Assembly: GCA_030068075.1 (NCBI GenBank)
Contig: CM057841.1
Location: 43,131,030 to 43,195,029 of the forward strand
DNA: 64,000 nt
Direction: 5' to 3'
Source of the DNA: Paguma larvata
Lineage: Eukaryota; Chordata; Mammalia; Carnivora; Viverridae
Shown here: positions 21,040-34,197 of the stretch, one piece after another
Position numbering within the stretch: the first letter of the stretch is position 1
How the letters are laid out: each line of letters opens with the position of its first letter
Program-made: the position numbers and the translations under genes
The notes under the pieces: generated by a model
What the model saw: only the letters and a program-made list of their open reading frames with translations
Database searches by the model: none
Told to the model about the DNA's origin: nothing

Positions 21040-21600
21040 CTTATTTTAAATGAAGAGTCAGACAGATGTGTTTTCTTTGCGTGGCAGCATCGAGATGGAT
21101 CCAATCTGTGAAATTTCCTGCCCAAATAGCATTTCTAATGGAAACTGGAACTAAACAAGGGCACGGATATGGAAGGGAGAGAAGAGAGAATATACGAAGA
21201 GGAGTATATTCAGACCCACAGCATAATGTTTCATAGTACAGGAGGTTTTCAGAAACCATCTTTACCTTGTTAGTCTCAGATGGGGGCTCCTGTTGCAAGG
21301 AGCTATCAGGGTTTACCAAGATGAGCACCGAGACAGGCCCTTCTAGGTCTGAGGCTGAGGAAAGCAGCAGCAACTTGGTGCCTGTCCCCCACCAAGCTGT
21401 CTACAGCTCGGAAGCCAAAAGCACAGCTACTCCTAATTTGGGGATGCAGTACAGTGCCTCCTGGTCCAGGTATTTGTGACAGAGGGAATTCTTGGTGCTA
21501 ACACAGTTTACGATGCTAAAGAGCAGATGGAATCATCTGGGTGCTTAAACAGGCCTGGTAACGTTCATGCCGGTAAATTCTCAGGGTAACGATTACTGTG
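21040..21600. promoter_or_regulatory. Candidate conserved regulatory block
   Basis: Repeat-free, moderate GC, with retained CpGs (tttgcgtggcagcatcgaga, acgatgct, aacgttcatgccgg, taacgatt). The 110-codon minus frame at 21041-21373 is not recognised. Weak evidence, placed here because it completes the repeat-free island. Confidence 0.25.
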
Positions 21601-22076
21601 GTTTTCTAACATTTTCAGAATGCTGAAATTACCAGTGTGGATTAGTGCATGTTTACAATGGATAGAAATGAACAAATAGTGAAAAAGCCTATTGGTTGGA
21701 TTCAGAACTGATAAAATATTAGAAATATTACTAATAGCCTTAAAAGATTAATAAAGAAAACCAAAGCAAAAAGTAGCAATCAGAAATAAAGAGAATTCAT
21801 CACCTCCTTGGTCAGGTGGACGTAGTTCAAATGATTTTGATAATTCAGGTTAAAACAATTTTATACTGCTGTTTAAATTACCTAAAGACGGTTTTGCTCT
21901 AGTCTGTATATCTGTACAAATTCCTACTTGGATGCATAATGTTAACCGGGAACTGGTCTCTATTTATACATGAGCATGTAAGCATGTTCTAAATTTTGCT
22001 GCTCTTCATCCATTAATCTCCAAAACCTCCATTTATGAGTTTTCTTTATAATATGCACATATACATGCGCACACAC

Positions 22077-22103
22077 GTGCACACACACACACACACACAC
22101 ACA
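22077..22103. repeat. (CA)n microsatellite
   Basis: Perfect acacac run preceded by an imperfect cacacgtg segment. DNA from 22103 to about 22980 holds nothing I recognise. Confidence 0.95.
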
Positions 22104-22984
22104 AATTCTGCAACACAATTCTCAAGCGGTACAGCGTACCAAACTACAGAGTACAAGGACTTAATGATTATGTGGAGAATGGCTATTTAATCTGAATCTG
22201 AACCAGGCCTTTAACCTCTTATCTTTTCCAACTTTGTTGACAGAATTATGGCTGTTAAATATTGAAACAATGCATGCAAAGAATTTAGCATTGTGTTAGC
22301 ATACAGGCACTAAATAATGTATTTTATTGTTGCTGTGTTACTGTTACTTCAGTGTATTGGTTGGTATTTGTGAGAAATAAGGAGAAAGAAATAACATTCA
22401 ATCTTTACTAAATAGTTATGCATATAAAAGGTATTTAAAGAGAAAGTATTTAACATGTTTCCATGGTGGAGAGATTGCAACTTATCAATAATCAAAAATT
22501 AAACTACAGCTTATCTTAATGCAGTTCATAATAGATTCTTGAAAAATTTTCTTAAAAACTGTATGTGTAATTCTGAAATGATGATCATGTTGCATGGGAT
22601 CTATAACCTGATAAGAGAGTTCTATCATGGTTGGTATAGAGCGTTATGGGAACCGAGAGGAGGGCTATAATAACTGAGAGATGTTCAACATTTGCCATGT
22701 TGACAGCGCAATGACAACCTTTAGTGTTTTTCAAAAAAAGTTATTTTTTGAACAGATAAAATATTAACTATTTTTAAGATATTAACAATTTAAGTAATGT
22801 GGAAAGTAGAAAGTTTCCCTCCAGTCCCTCCTCTAGCCATGAGTTTCTAACCTCACCCCCAATTAGTAATCACTACTACTGGTCTCTTGTTTTTCCTTCC
22901 AGGTATGTTATACCCAGATACTAATAAGATGTTAATCTATTTTCCCTCCCATGTTTTTGAACATACAATGTAGCTTTTAAAAAG

Positions 22985-25900
22985 GTAACTTAGAAATTTT
23001 TAAAAATGGAATAATTTCATCTGTGAATAGATTGCTTTTCTACATTTCCAGTCACTATGTCCATTAATTTTGTCTTTAACTTGCCTTATTTTATTGGTGA
23101 GGACATCTATTACCATATTGAATAGAAGTGGTTTGTGGTGAGAATGTACATTTTTGCCATACTTCCAATCTTAGGGGACATCATTGTCTCATTCCGGAAC
23201 TTAGGGGAGAAAAAACAGAGTCTTTTGTCATTCAGATAGATACCCTTATCAATTGAAAAAGGTTTCCTTCTTGTTAAATTGCTAAGAATTTTTCTAAAAT
23301 CATGAATGGTTGTTAAATTGTGTCAAATGTCTTTTCTGACTGTATTGAAACAAATTAACAGCTTAGAGTTACTGGCATGGTGAATTGCAAAGACTGATTT
23401 TCATGTTAAACCAACCTTGCAATCCTGGGACAAACACTACTTGGTCATGACTGATTGATTGAGAGACCAAATTATCAATCATATATATGTATATAAATAT
23501 ACGCATATTTGACCTGCTAATATTTTTTGGTAAGGATTTTTGAATCCATGGTCATGAGGGATATTGGCCTATAAGTTTCTTTTCTTGAAATGACTTTGGT
23601 ATTGTTATTAGGGTCTTGTTGGCTTTATGGAATGAATTGGAAAGTGTCCTCCTTTATATGCTGAAAAAGTTTGTGTGAAATTGCTATTATTTTATTCTTA
23701 AATGTTGGATAGGTATACCAGTGAAATTATTGGGGCTGCAGATTGTGGGAAATTTTCTAATCATAAATTTGACTTTTAAGAAAATGATTTAGATCCTCAG
23801 ATTTTGTTTCTTCTGTCAATTTTTACAACTTTTGTTTTTCAAGGAATTTATCCATTTCATCTTAATTATCAGATTGATCAGAACAAAGGTGTTCATAATA
23901 TCCTTGTATCTACATTTGCTTGTCAAAATTTTAGTAATGTCTCTTTTTCATTTGGGATATTGGTGATTTCTGTTTTCCTTCCTTTTTTCTTGGTCAGTCT
24001 TTTATAAATCATTTTTATTAATCCTTTTAAAGAATCAACTTCTGTCTCATGATTTTCCTTTGATTTCTACTCCTAATTTTAGAATTTCCGTTCTTCTACT
24101 ATGGGTTTACTTTGCTTCTCATTTTTCTAGATTTACAATGTTGAATCTTTGATAATAAATTTTACACTTTTCTTTCTTTTTTCTAACATAGATATGTAGA
24201 GTTATATACCTTCTTCTAAGGATTGCTTTAGTTGCATCCCACATACTTTAATAAGATGTGTATTCACTTATTCATTCATTTATTTGAGATTAAAAACACG
24301 ATTTCTCTTGCTATTTCTCCTTGGGCACTTATGTTATTTAAAACTATGTTGCTTATTTCCAAATATCTGATTATTTTATAGGCATCTTTTTACTACGATT
24401 TCCTAACTTAATACAACTATATTACTGTGTATAATTTCAGCTTAAGACTTGTTCTATGGCCCAAAATATAGTCTGTCTTTTCAAAATTCCAAGTGTACTT
24501 GAGAAGATATTCTGCTGTTGATTTCCTCTATTATACAGTTGATTTCTATTATCATATGTTCTTATCTTCTTCCTTCTACTTTCTTTGGGTTTCCTTTCTA
24601 TTCTATTTCTAATTTTCTGAGAAGTTATTTATATCAGTGACTTTCAACCTATTTTTCTCTTTAAACATTTGTTTAAAGGCTATACTGTTCCCTCTAGGCA
24701 TGGCTTTAGATGTAATTATCAGGTTTTCACATGTCCTATTATCATTTTCCCTTGGTTCAAAATATTTTCCAATTTACATCATAATTTCCTGTTTGGCCTA
24801 CAGGTTATTATAGTTACTTATTTTACTGTATATTTTTAGTTTCTTATTATTGCTTTCCAGATTTTAAAAATTTGAGAGTTTTTCAGATTTGTTTTATGGT
24901 CAGTTTGGGCAAATGTCTACTTGAAATAAATTAATCCTGCCGTTGTTAGATGCAGTGTTCCACAGATAACTAAGTTATGTTGGATAATTATGTTATTAGT
25001 TCACCTATATTCTTACTGATTTTGGTTGCTCTGTATTTGTTTCATTGGTTATGACAAGACAGATTTGTTAAAGTCTTACACCAGGATGTGAATCTGTGAA
25101 CAAATTATTTTTAGTTTGTCAATTTTTGCTTCATATATTTTGTGACTATGATATTAAATGCACATAAATTAAGAATATTCTATTTAACTGACCCTTTAAT
25201 AATTATGCCATCTTTATCTCATACCTTAAAATCTACTTTGTCTAGTGATAATATACCTGTTCTAGTTATATTTTGGTATAGCTGGATTTTTAAAATCTTG
25301 TTACCTTCAATTCTTTTTTCAGTTGAATTTTGTCCCCTCCCCCCTTTTTTTTGTTCTTGTTTTTCTCGATACATTATGCTATTATCTTTAATCCAATCTA
25401 ACAATTTTGTCTTTTAACAGAGTTGAGTCCATTTATGTTTAATGTAATTACTGATATACTTTAAATTATATACATATCACCTTATTATTTGTTTCCTACT
25501 TGTTCTATCTGATTTATGTTCTTCCACTCCTTTTTTGTGTTCCTTGAGATTAATGTTTTTTCTTATTCCATTTTCTTCTCTGTTAGCTTATTAGTAATAC
25601 ATTATTTTGCTATTAAGTGTTACCCTAAACATTACAACATGCATCCCTGACTTACTATAGTCTGTTTATTATAAATTGCTGCTTTTACAACTTCCCAGAC
25701 AATATTAGAAATTTAGTCTCATTTTGTTTACTCCCTCCCACCTTTTTATGTTTATTGCTAACATGTATTTTAATTGTTAATGTCTTCTAAATCTCACAAG
25801 ATATTTTATTTATTTTATTGAGCAGTTAAAATTCACTTAAACTTACCAACATACATACCTTGTGCATTTCTCTTTGTTCCTTCCCTCATTTCCATGTTCC

Positions 25901-26870
25901 CTTCTGGAAATGCTTTTCTTCTATTTAGAGAATTCCCTTTGGTATTTTAGAACAGGTATCCTTCTCATAAGTTCTCTCAGTTCTTATTTGTCTATAAAGT
26001 TAATTCATCTTCAATTTTGAAGGATAGTCTCACTGAGTATAGAATTCAAGATTGGCAGTTCTTTTCTTTCAGTATTTTAAAGATGTCATTCCATTTGCTT
26101 TGGGTCCCCATCATTTCTGTTGAGAAGTCAGTCGTCAGTCTTATTGTTACCTCTGTGAAATAATACGTCTTTCTTTACCTTCATTTAAGATTTTCTCCTC
26201 ATCTTTCACTTTCAGCAGCTTTACAGATGTGCCTAGGTAGGTATGCTTTTCTTTGTATATATATAGTCTTTGGGATATCTGCGGCTTGATATCTTTTCTC
26301 CCTTTTGGAATCTGTTGTTCTTATCAGTTTAAATATTACTTTTATTACAATCTCTTTTCCTTGTAGGATTCCAATTACACTTGTCTTAGACATTTTTAAT
26401 ATGTCTCATATTTATTTCATTCAGTTTATTTTCCATCCTTTTATCTCTTTATGCTTTGACTTCAATGTTTTTTACTGATCATATAACAATCCTCTCTTCA
26501 TTTGTTTCCAATCTGCTGTTAAATGTAGTTACAGGTACCTTAATTTCAGTTTTTATGTTTTTCAGTTGTAGAATATGTTTGATTCTTTTTTGGGGATGCA
26601 GTTCTTTTGTTCTCCAAAAAATTATTTTGGGGGTAAATAGCTATTTCTGATAACTCCAGTGTCTGGTTTACTGTGAGTCTGTTTCTACTGTCTGCTTTCT
26701 TTTTACCCCTCTTTTGGTCCTGTGTTTTTATATTCTTGGAAAATATTAAATGAATGCCAGATATTGCATGTGTGAAAGTGTTAGAGGCTGTGGATAATAT
26801 CTTCCTCTGAAGAAAATGTACCGTATCATCTAAAGCAGAAAGGCACAGCAAGGGCAGATCACCTCAATCC
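22985..26870 (-). repeat. Composite antisense L1 (two or more fragments)
   Basis: Antisense L1 ORF2 runs through here: RT-region landmarks (gtccattaattttgtcttta, aaaccaaccttgcaatcctg, ttgagagaccaaattatc) at 23.05-23.5 kb, then cttttctaga-type downstream parts. The segment describing 'ttatttaaaactatgttgct..cttgagaagatattctgctg' (24.33-24.53 kb) occurs a second time in diverged form at 24.75-24.96 kb. More than one insertion must therefore be present. From 25.4 to 26.87 kb the endonuclease/ORF1-side landmarks follow (catttatgtttaatgtaatt, tcattccatttgctttgggt). No open frame is intact. Confidence 0.8.
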
Positions 26871-27709
26871 AGTAAGTGAATAAGTTGATTTAAAGCTAGA
26901 TTGTTGTCTTTGTAAAGCTCAGATTACATCTGGTTTACCTTATCTCCTAGATCGCATTTCCTTGACAGCTCTTGAACTCCCAGTTTTTGTCTTTCTAGCA
27001 CTATAAGAACGCTGAAAGCTGTATTTAGCTCTCAGCAGCTTTCTGTTCTGCTTTTTAGCATCGTATCTTAAACAAGGAAAACTGAAAGTTTGAAGTATAC
27101 TCTATTATAGAATTCTTTTGAAATAATGCCATCAAAAAAGGAAGAGAGGGTCTTTTTTCTTTGTGAACTTGCATTTATTCCTAGTGATCAAAATTCCCTT
27201 TTCCAAGCATTTACAAAAGTAACTTTTAAAAATACTGATTTCACAATGAACGCTTAACCTTTTTGAAAATTGGGAATGATTTTTTCCTTTTATTCAGGGT
27301 TTGGCACCTCTCCCAATCTGCATATTTTCTCAAAAACATGTAATTCCTCAAGCCCAACTGCAGATAGAGTTACACAAGCTCAGCTGCAAAATATCATAGC
27401 ACCTTTGAAAGCAATATATCTTCTTATTCTTGTCCTTTCTTATCTAAAGTTCATTCTTATTGACAGAGAAAAAAATTAAATAACTCATTCTCTGTCTCCC
27501 TCAATCCCTCCTATTATCTCTTATAGTAATTTCTTAACAGAACATCAGAAGCATGCAAGTCTCTCTTTTACTTTTCCCTAAAACTCGCAAATTCTCTCCT
27601 TTAGATGCCCATCCTTATATCTTTTGTATTCATTATCTAAAATTAATCAGATAGATCCCTATGAAATTACATTGCTCTTCTTTATCCCCCTAGACTTTTC
27701 CCTGACAAT

Positions 27710-27880
27710 TTTTAAATTTTATTAATCAATTACTAAGTTCCTACTAATGTACCTAGTATGTCTCAGACTCAGCTAAAGAGAAAGACATAATCCTGACTTA
27801 AAGACTGGTGTGCAATACAGGCAATAAGCCAATTACAATACAATGTGATATGTGTCAGGTGCAATTTTACTGTTATTTTG
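27710..27880 (+). repeat. Possible ancient CR1/L3-type LINE fragment
   Basis: Order of landmarks: actaagttcctactaatgta, agagaaagacataatcctga, ccaattacaatacaatgtga, tatgtgtcaggtgc. This resembles the start of the long ancient LINE seen at 47.4-48.4 kb. Strongly diverged. The region 26.87-27.7 kb is unassigned. Confidence 0.35.
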
Positions 27881-27997
27881 GAGGTCCTCCTATTTTTCTT
27901 GAGCTACCTTTTTAAAGATGATGTCCATAAAGTTCTATTTACCCTTAATCTAAATATTTAAAAATCTGTCTTCCTGAAGTCCAGGATAACATTGCCT

Positions 27998-28128
27998 GAA
28001 AGAACTTTCTGCAGTGATGGAAATGTGATATCTAATAGGGTAGCCACTGGCTAGTACAACTGAAAACTGCATCTTTAGTTTTATTTAATTTTAATTAAAG
28101 GATCTAACTTATTGGACAGGTAGCTGTA
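27998..28128 (-). repeat. hAT-type non-autonomous DNA transposon fragment
   Basis: gaactttctgcagtgatgga, agggtagccactggctagta, ttttatttaattttaattaa and attggacaggtagc occur in the order of a common mammalian hAT-derived element. Family name not certain; orientation is relative to the usual consensus. Confidence 0.55.
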
Positions 28129-28129
28129 G

Positions 28130-29765
28130 GGCATATGTCTGATTATGTCCAATATTCATCATTCTTGGATATTTTAAGCTCTAAGATTAAATGACTACTT
28201 TCTTCCAGGGATCTTTTTTTTTTTTTTTTTTTCTTTTTAAACCTCTCTGAGAAGTTCTCACTTGTTGATCAAAATTAGGTTCACATAATTAGTCTCCCCA
28301 TCATTTCTTCCATCTTTGGGCATGCGAGTGAACAGCTGACTCTATACTATCATTATATCATAAGTCTGCACTTTTTAAAGGATCTGAATCAAGACTGCTA
28401 GATATATACTCTTTACTTAGCCAAAGAAAGTATAGAATGTCTACCCTAAGCAATACCTATTTTTATGCTTACTTCTGACACCTAATTTTATGCTTACACA
28501 GAATCTTTCTACCATGTTTCCACTCAAATTCTGCCCCCTACTGACATAAGAGTTATTAATGAATGCTATGTCTAAAGTAAGGAATGCAGTTTGTGATCAT
28601 GAAGAGATTAGGGATTAACAAGATGACTTTTAACTCATTAGCACAATGGCTTTATGTGCTTCTTTATGTGTGCAGATAGATACATACGTAATACATATAT
28701 TTCATAACTTTGCATGAAACGGGAATAGTGTTTTTCAGAAGGTTAAAATAAGTAGCTAATAAATTTGATGAATGCAGCATAAGGAATTTAGTTTTATAAA
28801 GTGATGGATGTCCTATATTGAGAATTAATTACCAAACAAGATTTAAAAGTTTTTATTGGGTTTTTAGAAGAAAACTGAAAAATACCATTTTAATAGAGAG
28901 AATTACCTGTTATGTTTTTTGAAGATAAATCAGAGATAATACAGAAATCACCTGGCCTCTCATCATAATCTAAGTATTGTGGATGTATACGTGTTCACGG
29001 CATATAATATACTTGAACTGATTTATAGACAAGGACTTAATTTTTTTTCCTAATGAAATATGTCTGGTTGTCGATATTTTAGTGTACATCAATATGCAGA
29101 GATAATAGTTCAGGTTATGGATTAACATAAAGCTAGGATCCTGTAATGTGTAGCTCTAATTATGATGGTTTATGACCTCAAAAATATGTTAGCAGCTTTT
29201 CCATGGTGTCTAGTGGCAATTATTTCAAGAGATTCTAGATGTCAGTAGACATTATTTAAGAGAACCTTACTTTAAAAAATTTCATGCTAAAAAATTTAAG
29301 ATTGAAAGCAGATAATTAGGTAGTCATATTACAAACCTATTCTTTACTTTGTTATAGGATTCACCCAGAAACAATAAGCTCTTTTACACACTGAAAATAG
29401 TATTATGTTTTTAAATTAAAAAAAAATACTTATAATTTTTCAGAAAAATTTTTGTTACACATAGTAAGATACCCCTTTATTTGGTATAAGAACGCCATAT
29501 TTATTGACAAGATTACAATAAAGGTGCTTCAAATTCATTACCATATTTATAATTATACCTTATATTTATCTAGGACTTTATAACGTACAAAGTACTTTCA
29601 TACATATGGTTCCTTTTAAAAGAAAGGCATCACAAGAATATAAATTGACACTAAATTTTTGTTCTATGAATAATGACGCTTTTAAAATGAGAAAAGAAAC
29701 TACGCCTATAATTTTATACTATAAAAACAGCATTTGTTATGCTGCACTTCTCAAAAGGCAATATG
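28130..29765. other. Unassigned AT-rich DNA
   Basis: Contains a T-run at about 28207-28231 and otherwise AT-rich sequence without recognisable gene, RNA or repeat. Possible faint MIR/L2-like phrase at 29560-29600 (taggactttataacgtacaa), too diverged to call. Confidence 0.45.
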
Positions 29766-29767
29766 GC

Positions 29768-29992
29768 CAACCCCAGGTTTAGAGTCATTAAGACCTCTGT
29801 TAGAATCCTAGTTTTATTTACTTACTAGCTGTGTGTTCTTGAGCAAGTTACTTAACTTCTTTATACTTTATTTTCCTCGTCTGTGCACTTGAAATTCTAA
29901 CCTGATAGAGTAAGATTAAGGGAAAATATTTATATACCCTAAAGCAAGAGCTAGTATACAATAAGAACTCAACTGTTAATGATAATGATAAT
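29768..29992 (+). repeat. MIR SINE, sense
   Basis: Core and 3' half are clear: ttacttactagctgtgtgtt, cttgagcaagttacttaact, then agctagtatacaataagaac tcaa. Confidence 0.8.
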
Positions 29993-29999
29993 AATACTT

Positions 30000-32280
30000 G
30001 CTACTATTACTATTAAAATTATCTACATCTTCTCACTGACATTATAACATTTGAATAAAACTTAATACGCAAAGGAAGTGATTAGATATGAGACAATAAC
30101 TGGTCTGATACAGATCAAGTTAGGAAGAGAGGTAGAAGTAAAAATCTGTTTCAGAAGCAAATTAAATAGTACAACCAAGGGAAATAGAATTCATTAGGGA
30201 ATCTGATAGGACACCCATACAGGTTTGAACTTACGATGTTTCAATAGGGTAGAAAGCTATACTAATAGCATCACAGATAATTTTGTCTTAGGAAGAGTAA
30301 AATGGAAGCACATATGTGATGTCAATGTTGAATGAAAGAAAAAAATGGGTAGTATTTGTGAAACAAAGAATAGTAAGTAGATAAAATGGGGCAGAGTGTG
30401 TGGAACATGAGGCTGGAATAATTTGACCTGTATAAGCAAATTATCCCACTTTGATTTATCATATGGATTATGAGAACAAGGATAAAAGCTTGACCTACAC
30501 AAGTTTTGCATAAAAAATCTCTGTTCCAGAGTAAAAGACCCTAATGAGTCTCCTCACAAATGTGTCAATTTAAAGTATTTATTGCTTAAAACAACCCATA
30601 ATTATTATTATATAAACAATTGAAATTATATGTCCTATTTACATATAATTAATGACATCTCTGCATTAATAATACTTGCTCATTTTGATTTTGTCTTGAT
30701 GTTCTTCTCGAGAACATTTAGGTAGAGAATTAACATTATTTGAAGTCCATTATATAGGTGTTCATATAAACTATATATTTTTATTATGCTCATATTACAA
30801 ATATGAAAGACTAGGTGAAAAGCCTAAAGTAATAGCTAATACATGGCGGAAGCAAACACAAAAAAGATTTTTTAACTTGTAAACAAATGTTCTACTTCCA
30901 TTCTCCTCATGCTTTTTCCAGATTAAATATACCAGGTTCTCGTAGAATATTCAGAATGTATACTAAGTGAAGGTGTAGTGTGCTAAAGAAATGCAGAAGT
31001 GAGTTAGTGCCATGGATAATACATGTATCTGATTAGTGGTAGGCACTGAGGAAACATTACTTGTTCAGGCATTCCCCAATTCATCCTCTGTGTTCTCCCC
31101 CAAAGGAGTTCACCATTTTTAGGGGTTCATAAATTATACTAAATATCAAGGAAAAATAAAAGTATCTTGCTTGAAAACATCCTAACAGCTGTGCAGGGCA
31201 CACAATAAGCACTCAACACATGTCGGACTTACCCGATTTAAAAAATGATTCATTAAATATTGAAAATCATTTCACGGCACAGAAAGCAAATCAACCAACA
31301 TTCAAAAATAAAGTACACAGTTATAAAGAGGACAAGAACACTAAGGCGTTGGTATATTATCCTTGACTATCTTTTATGATTCCCCTAGACAAAGGATGTC
31401 AAAGCAAAGAGAGAATCATGTTTGCTCACTGTAAGCATACATTTAGTCTACAGATTTAAAGGCTGTTTTGCACATTGGGTCTATAGAGAGACAAGTGATC
31501 GCTCTCTGTTACAATTCCAAAGTCCATCTTCTTTACCTCATCAATTTGCAGCTTGGTAGGGGTGAGGGTAAGGGAAGAGTTATACTGGACTCCCAGGAGC
31601 AAGGGGCTGTTTTTTCTGCCTGTCATTCTAACAACCTCCCAGAATAAATTGCTACTTAGAAAAAGGAAAGTCAAACATTTATGAAACATATTCCTATTTA
31701 GAAAAAAAATAAGAATTGTTTTGCAAATAGTACCACTATTAAAAGAGGGAAGGGAGAATAGCATCAGTCATTTTATATTACATATAAGCAGTTTATTAAA
31801 GAATTAAATATTTATAGACTATAAAGCAAGGCAGGCGATGAGTCGCAAACAGCTTGCTGAGAAGTACATTATAAAACAATGAGTCTGTCAGTGATTGATA
31901 AAGAATGGGGAGTGCAAATGCTTTATAAAATCCCTAAGTTAGCTATGAATTTCCAGACTAGCAAAATAGGACGTGGTAGCCACCAATGTCACACCAACTC
32001 GGGCTGTTGTATTTGTTAAAGGCCTTCAGTGAACAAGATGTTTATTTTTGCTTTGAGCCTTCCGCCACTAATATAGGGGAAAGGACTGCAAAGCACACTC
32101 CAGGGCAAGGACTTTTTATGGATGTAGTTCCAAACTAAAAGATGTTAGCTCTAGATACCCACATAACTTACCTCATTTTCTTTTCTTACTAAATAAGGCT
32201 ATGGAATTTTGAAGAAAGACATCCATCCCTTCCTTACAGAATTATATACATTAGAGATCTGGTCACCTATCTAATCCCTT
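30000..32280. other. Unassigned AT-rich DNA with a faint MIR
   Basis: At 30775-30880 (tattatgctcatattacaaa..gaaagactaggtgaaaagcc..atggcggaagcaaac) there is a probable antisense MIR. The rest shows no gene or repeat I can name. The 102-codon minus frame at 31456-31764 has no recognised domain and is treated as chance. Confidence 0.4.
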
Positions 32281-32284
32281 TAGT

Positions 32285-32412
32285 TAAAGGCAACTGGGCT
32301 TAAGGTGGATAAGAGATTCATTCATGTTCATACAGCTAGTTAACAATAGGATCAGGATTAAAACTTAGGCCTCCGATTTCCTAGATCAATATTCTTTCCA
32401 TACCATCACCTT
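32285..32412 (-). repeat. MIR SINE, antisense
   Basis: tcatgttcatacagctagtt, aacaataggatcaggattaa and aggcctccgatttcctagat follow the antisense MIR core. DNA from 32412 to 33490 is otherwise unassigned. Confidence 0.65.
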
Positions 32413-33504
32413 CTTTCCCTAATCTCTTTTTAAAATTAGAATCCTGAACTTTTCTGTCCACAAAAATCATTTCTCAGTTAGAAATTGTGAGTTCTTTTTC
32501 TCATAAAATTATATTTCAATCCAGTTTGGATAATGGTTTCGTGAAAGCTTTAAGTGGAAAAAACTTTAGTCTATATATTCTCTGCGAGAAGTGGAGAATA
32601 CAGTCTGCCTTTCCAAAGTCATTCTAGTGTTAGAGATAATAGGATGCTATTAGTGAAATGTTGCCTCTTTCTTGGATGAGTTGATGATATGGCTTTTTTT
32701 CATGCATTAAATAGCTGGGAGGATGGGTTCCTTTTCATCCTTTAAGAGAATGACTGGTCGAGACCCTAAAAGTGTTCATAATTTTAAATGCCAGAGGAAG
32801 TCATCTCTTCTTGACTTTGTGAAAGTCACAGCATCTATGTGCTCTGGACACACTAATTTGGAATTCTATTCCTTTCTATTCTCTGCCTTCAAATTTAAAC
32901 AATCATTTGGTTTCTACATAATTGAGTTTGAAGTTCCACTTGCTGTCTGTAAATTGAACAACATACACATTTTAAGTCAAATAAAATTACAGTACAAATC
33001 CTTTGTGCCTATTCAGAAGTGAAAGCACTAGGTAGTTTGTTTGTAAAAACTAACCACTGATGCCCCTGCCCATAACCTCACCACCATTCTTTAAGTATAA
33101 CAATTCCTAGATAGTTTCTATAAGATTATATCACAGAGAGAAAATCCATTTGATTACATTCAGATACTTTCTTTCTAGAGCATGATTCAGAGGCTTCTTT
33201 GTGAGAAAGAATAACTTAACTATTTTTGGTGTGTAAATTTCCTCATTCCCTCAATTCTTACCAATATAGAAAAGCTACTTGTATCTCAAAATTCAGCACT
33301 GCCAGTATAATAAAAATGGATGATATAGAGGGTAAAGTGAATATTTAGTTGGTATTATAACTGAACATAACTAGAGATGATACTGGGTGGTTAATAGTTG
33401 GTGATAACTTTATCTTTCAAGTATAAATAAAGATACCATATTTTAAAGCAAATCACTCTGTGAAACAATAAAAGCCACTGTTCTCTGAAATTTTCCTTTC
33501 TTTA

Positions 33505-33722
33505 AATGTTTTTTTTTAATGTTTACTTATTTTTGAGAGAGACAGAGAAAGATAGAGAAAGACAGAGTGTGCGTGGGGGTAGGGCAGAGAGAGAGGGAGA
33601 CACAGAATCCAAAGCAGGCTTCAGGCTCTGAGCTGTTAGCCCGATGCGGGGCTCAAACTCACAAAATGTGAAATCATGACCTGAGTGGAATGTTTAACTG
33701 ACTGAGCCACATATGTGCCCTG
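33505..33722 (-). mobile_element. SINEC (tRNA-Lys SINE), antisense
   Basis: Tail tttttttttaatgtttactt, GA-rich segment, aaagcaggcttcaggctctg, gagctgttagcccgatgcgg, and a diverged head actgagccacatatgtgccc. A short deletion removes part of the body before the head. Confidence 0.92.
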
Positions 33723-34197
33723 TATTTTTATTTAAAAAATTTTCCTAATGTGAAATTTTCCCTTCTAAAGTTTTCCTAACATGGGAGGTATCAAGGAAAT
33801 TCAATTTACTTTGTGTATATTAGGTATGGATGTGTGTATATATAGCTATAATGCTATTTTAAATGTCTCATCAAAAAAGTAGCTCAATTGGTTAAAATAA
33901 AAATATGAAACTTCAAAGTTAACTTCTGTCAGAAATGAATCGACAGGCTGAAGACACAAAAAATGAGTATCAGAAACAAAACTGACAAAAACATTAACTA
34001 ATTAAGGTGATTCAAACTTAAGAAGCTAAAAAATAATCCATTATGTAAATGAATGCTTTTCTTCTTAAGTGGTTACTAAGTGTTCCCTGAAGAGTTTGGC
34101 TCAGTGTGTTGCAGCAGCCAAAACTGTAATTAAAAATAAATGCTGGAACCATTGAGAAGGCATGGTAAATGAGAATGAATCTACTTGTAAGCAACTT

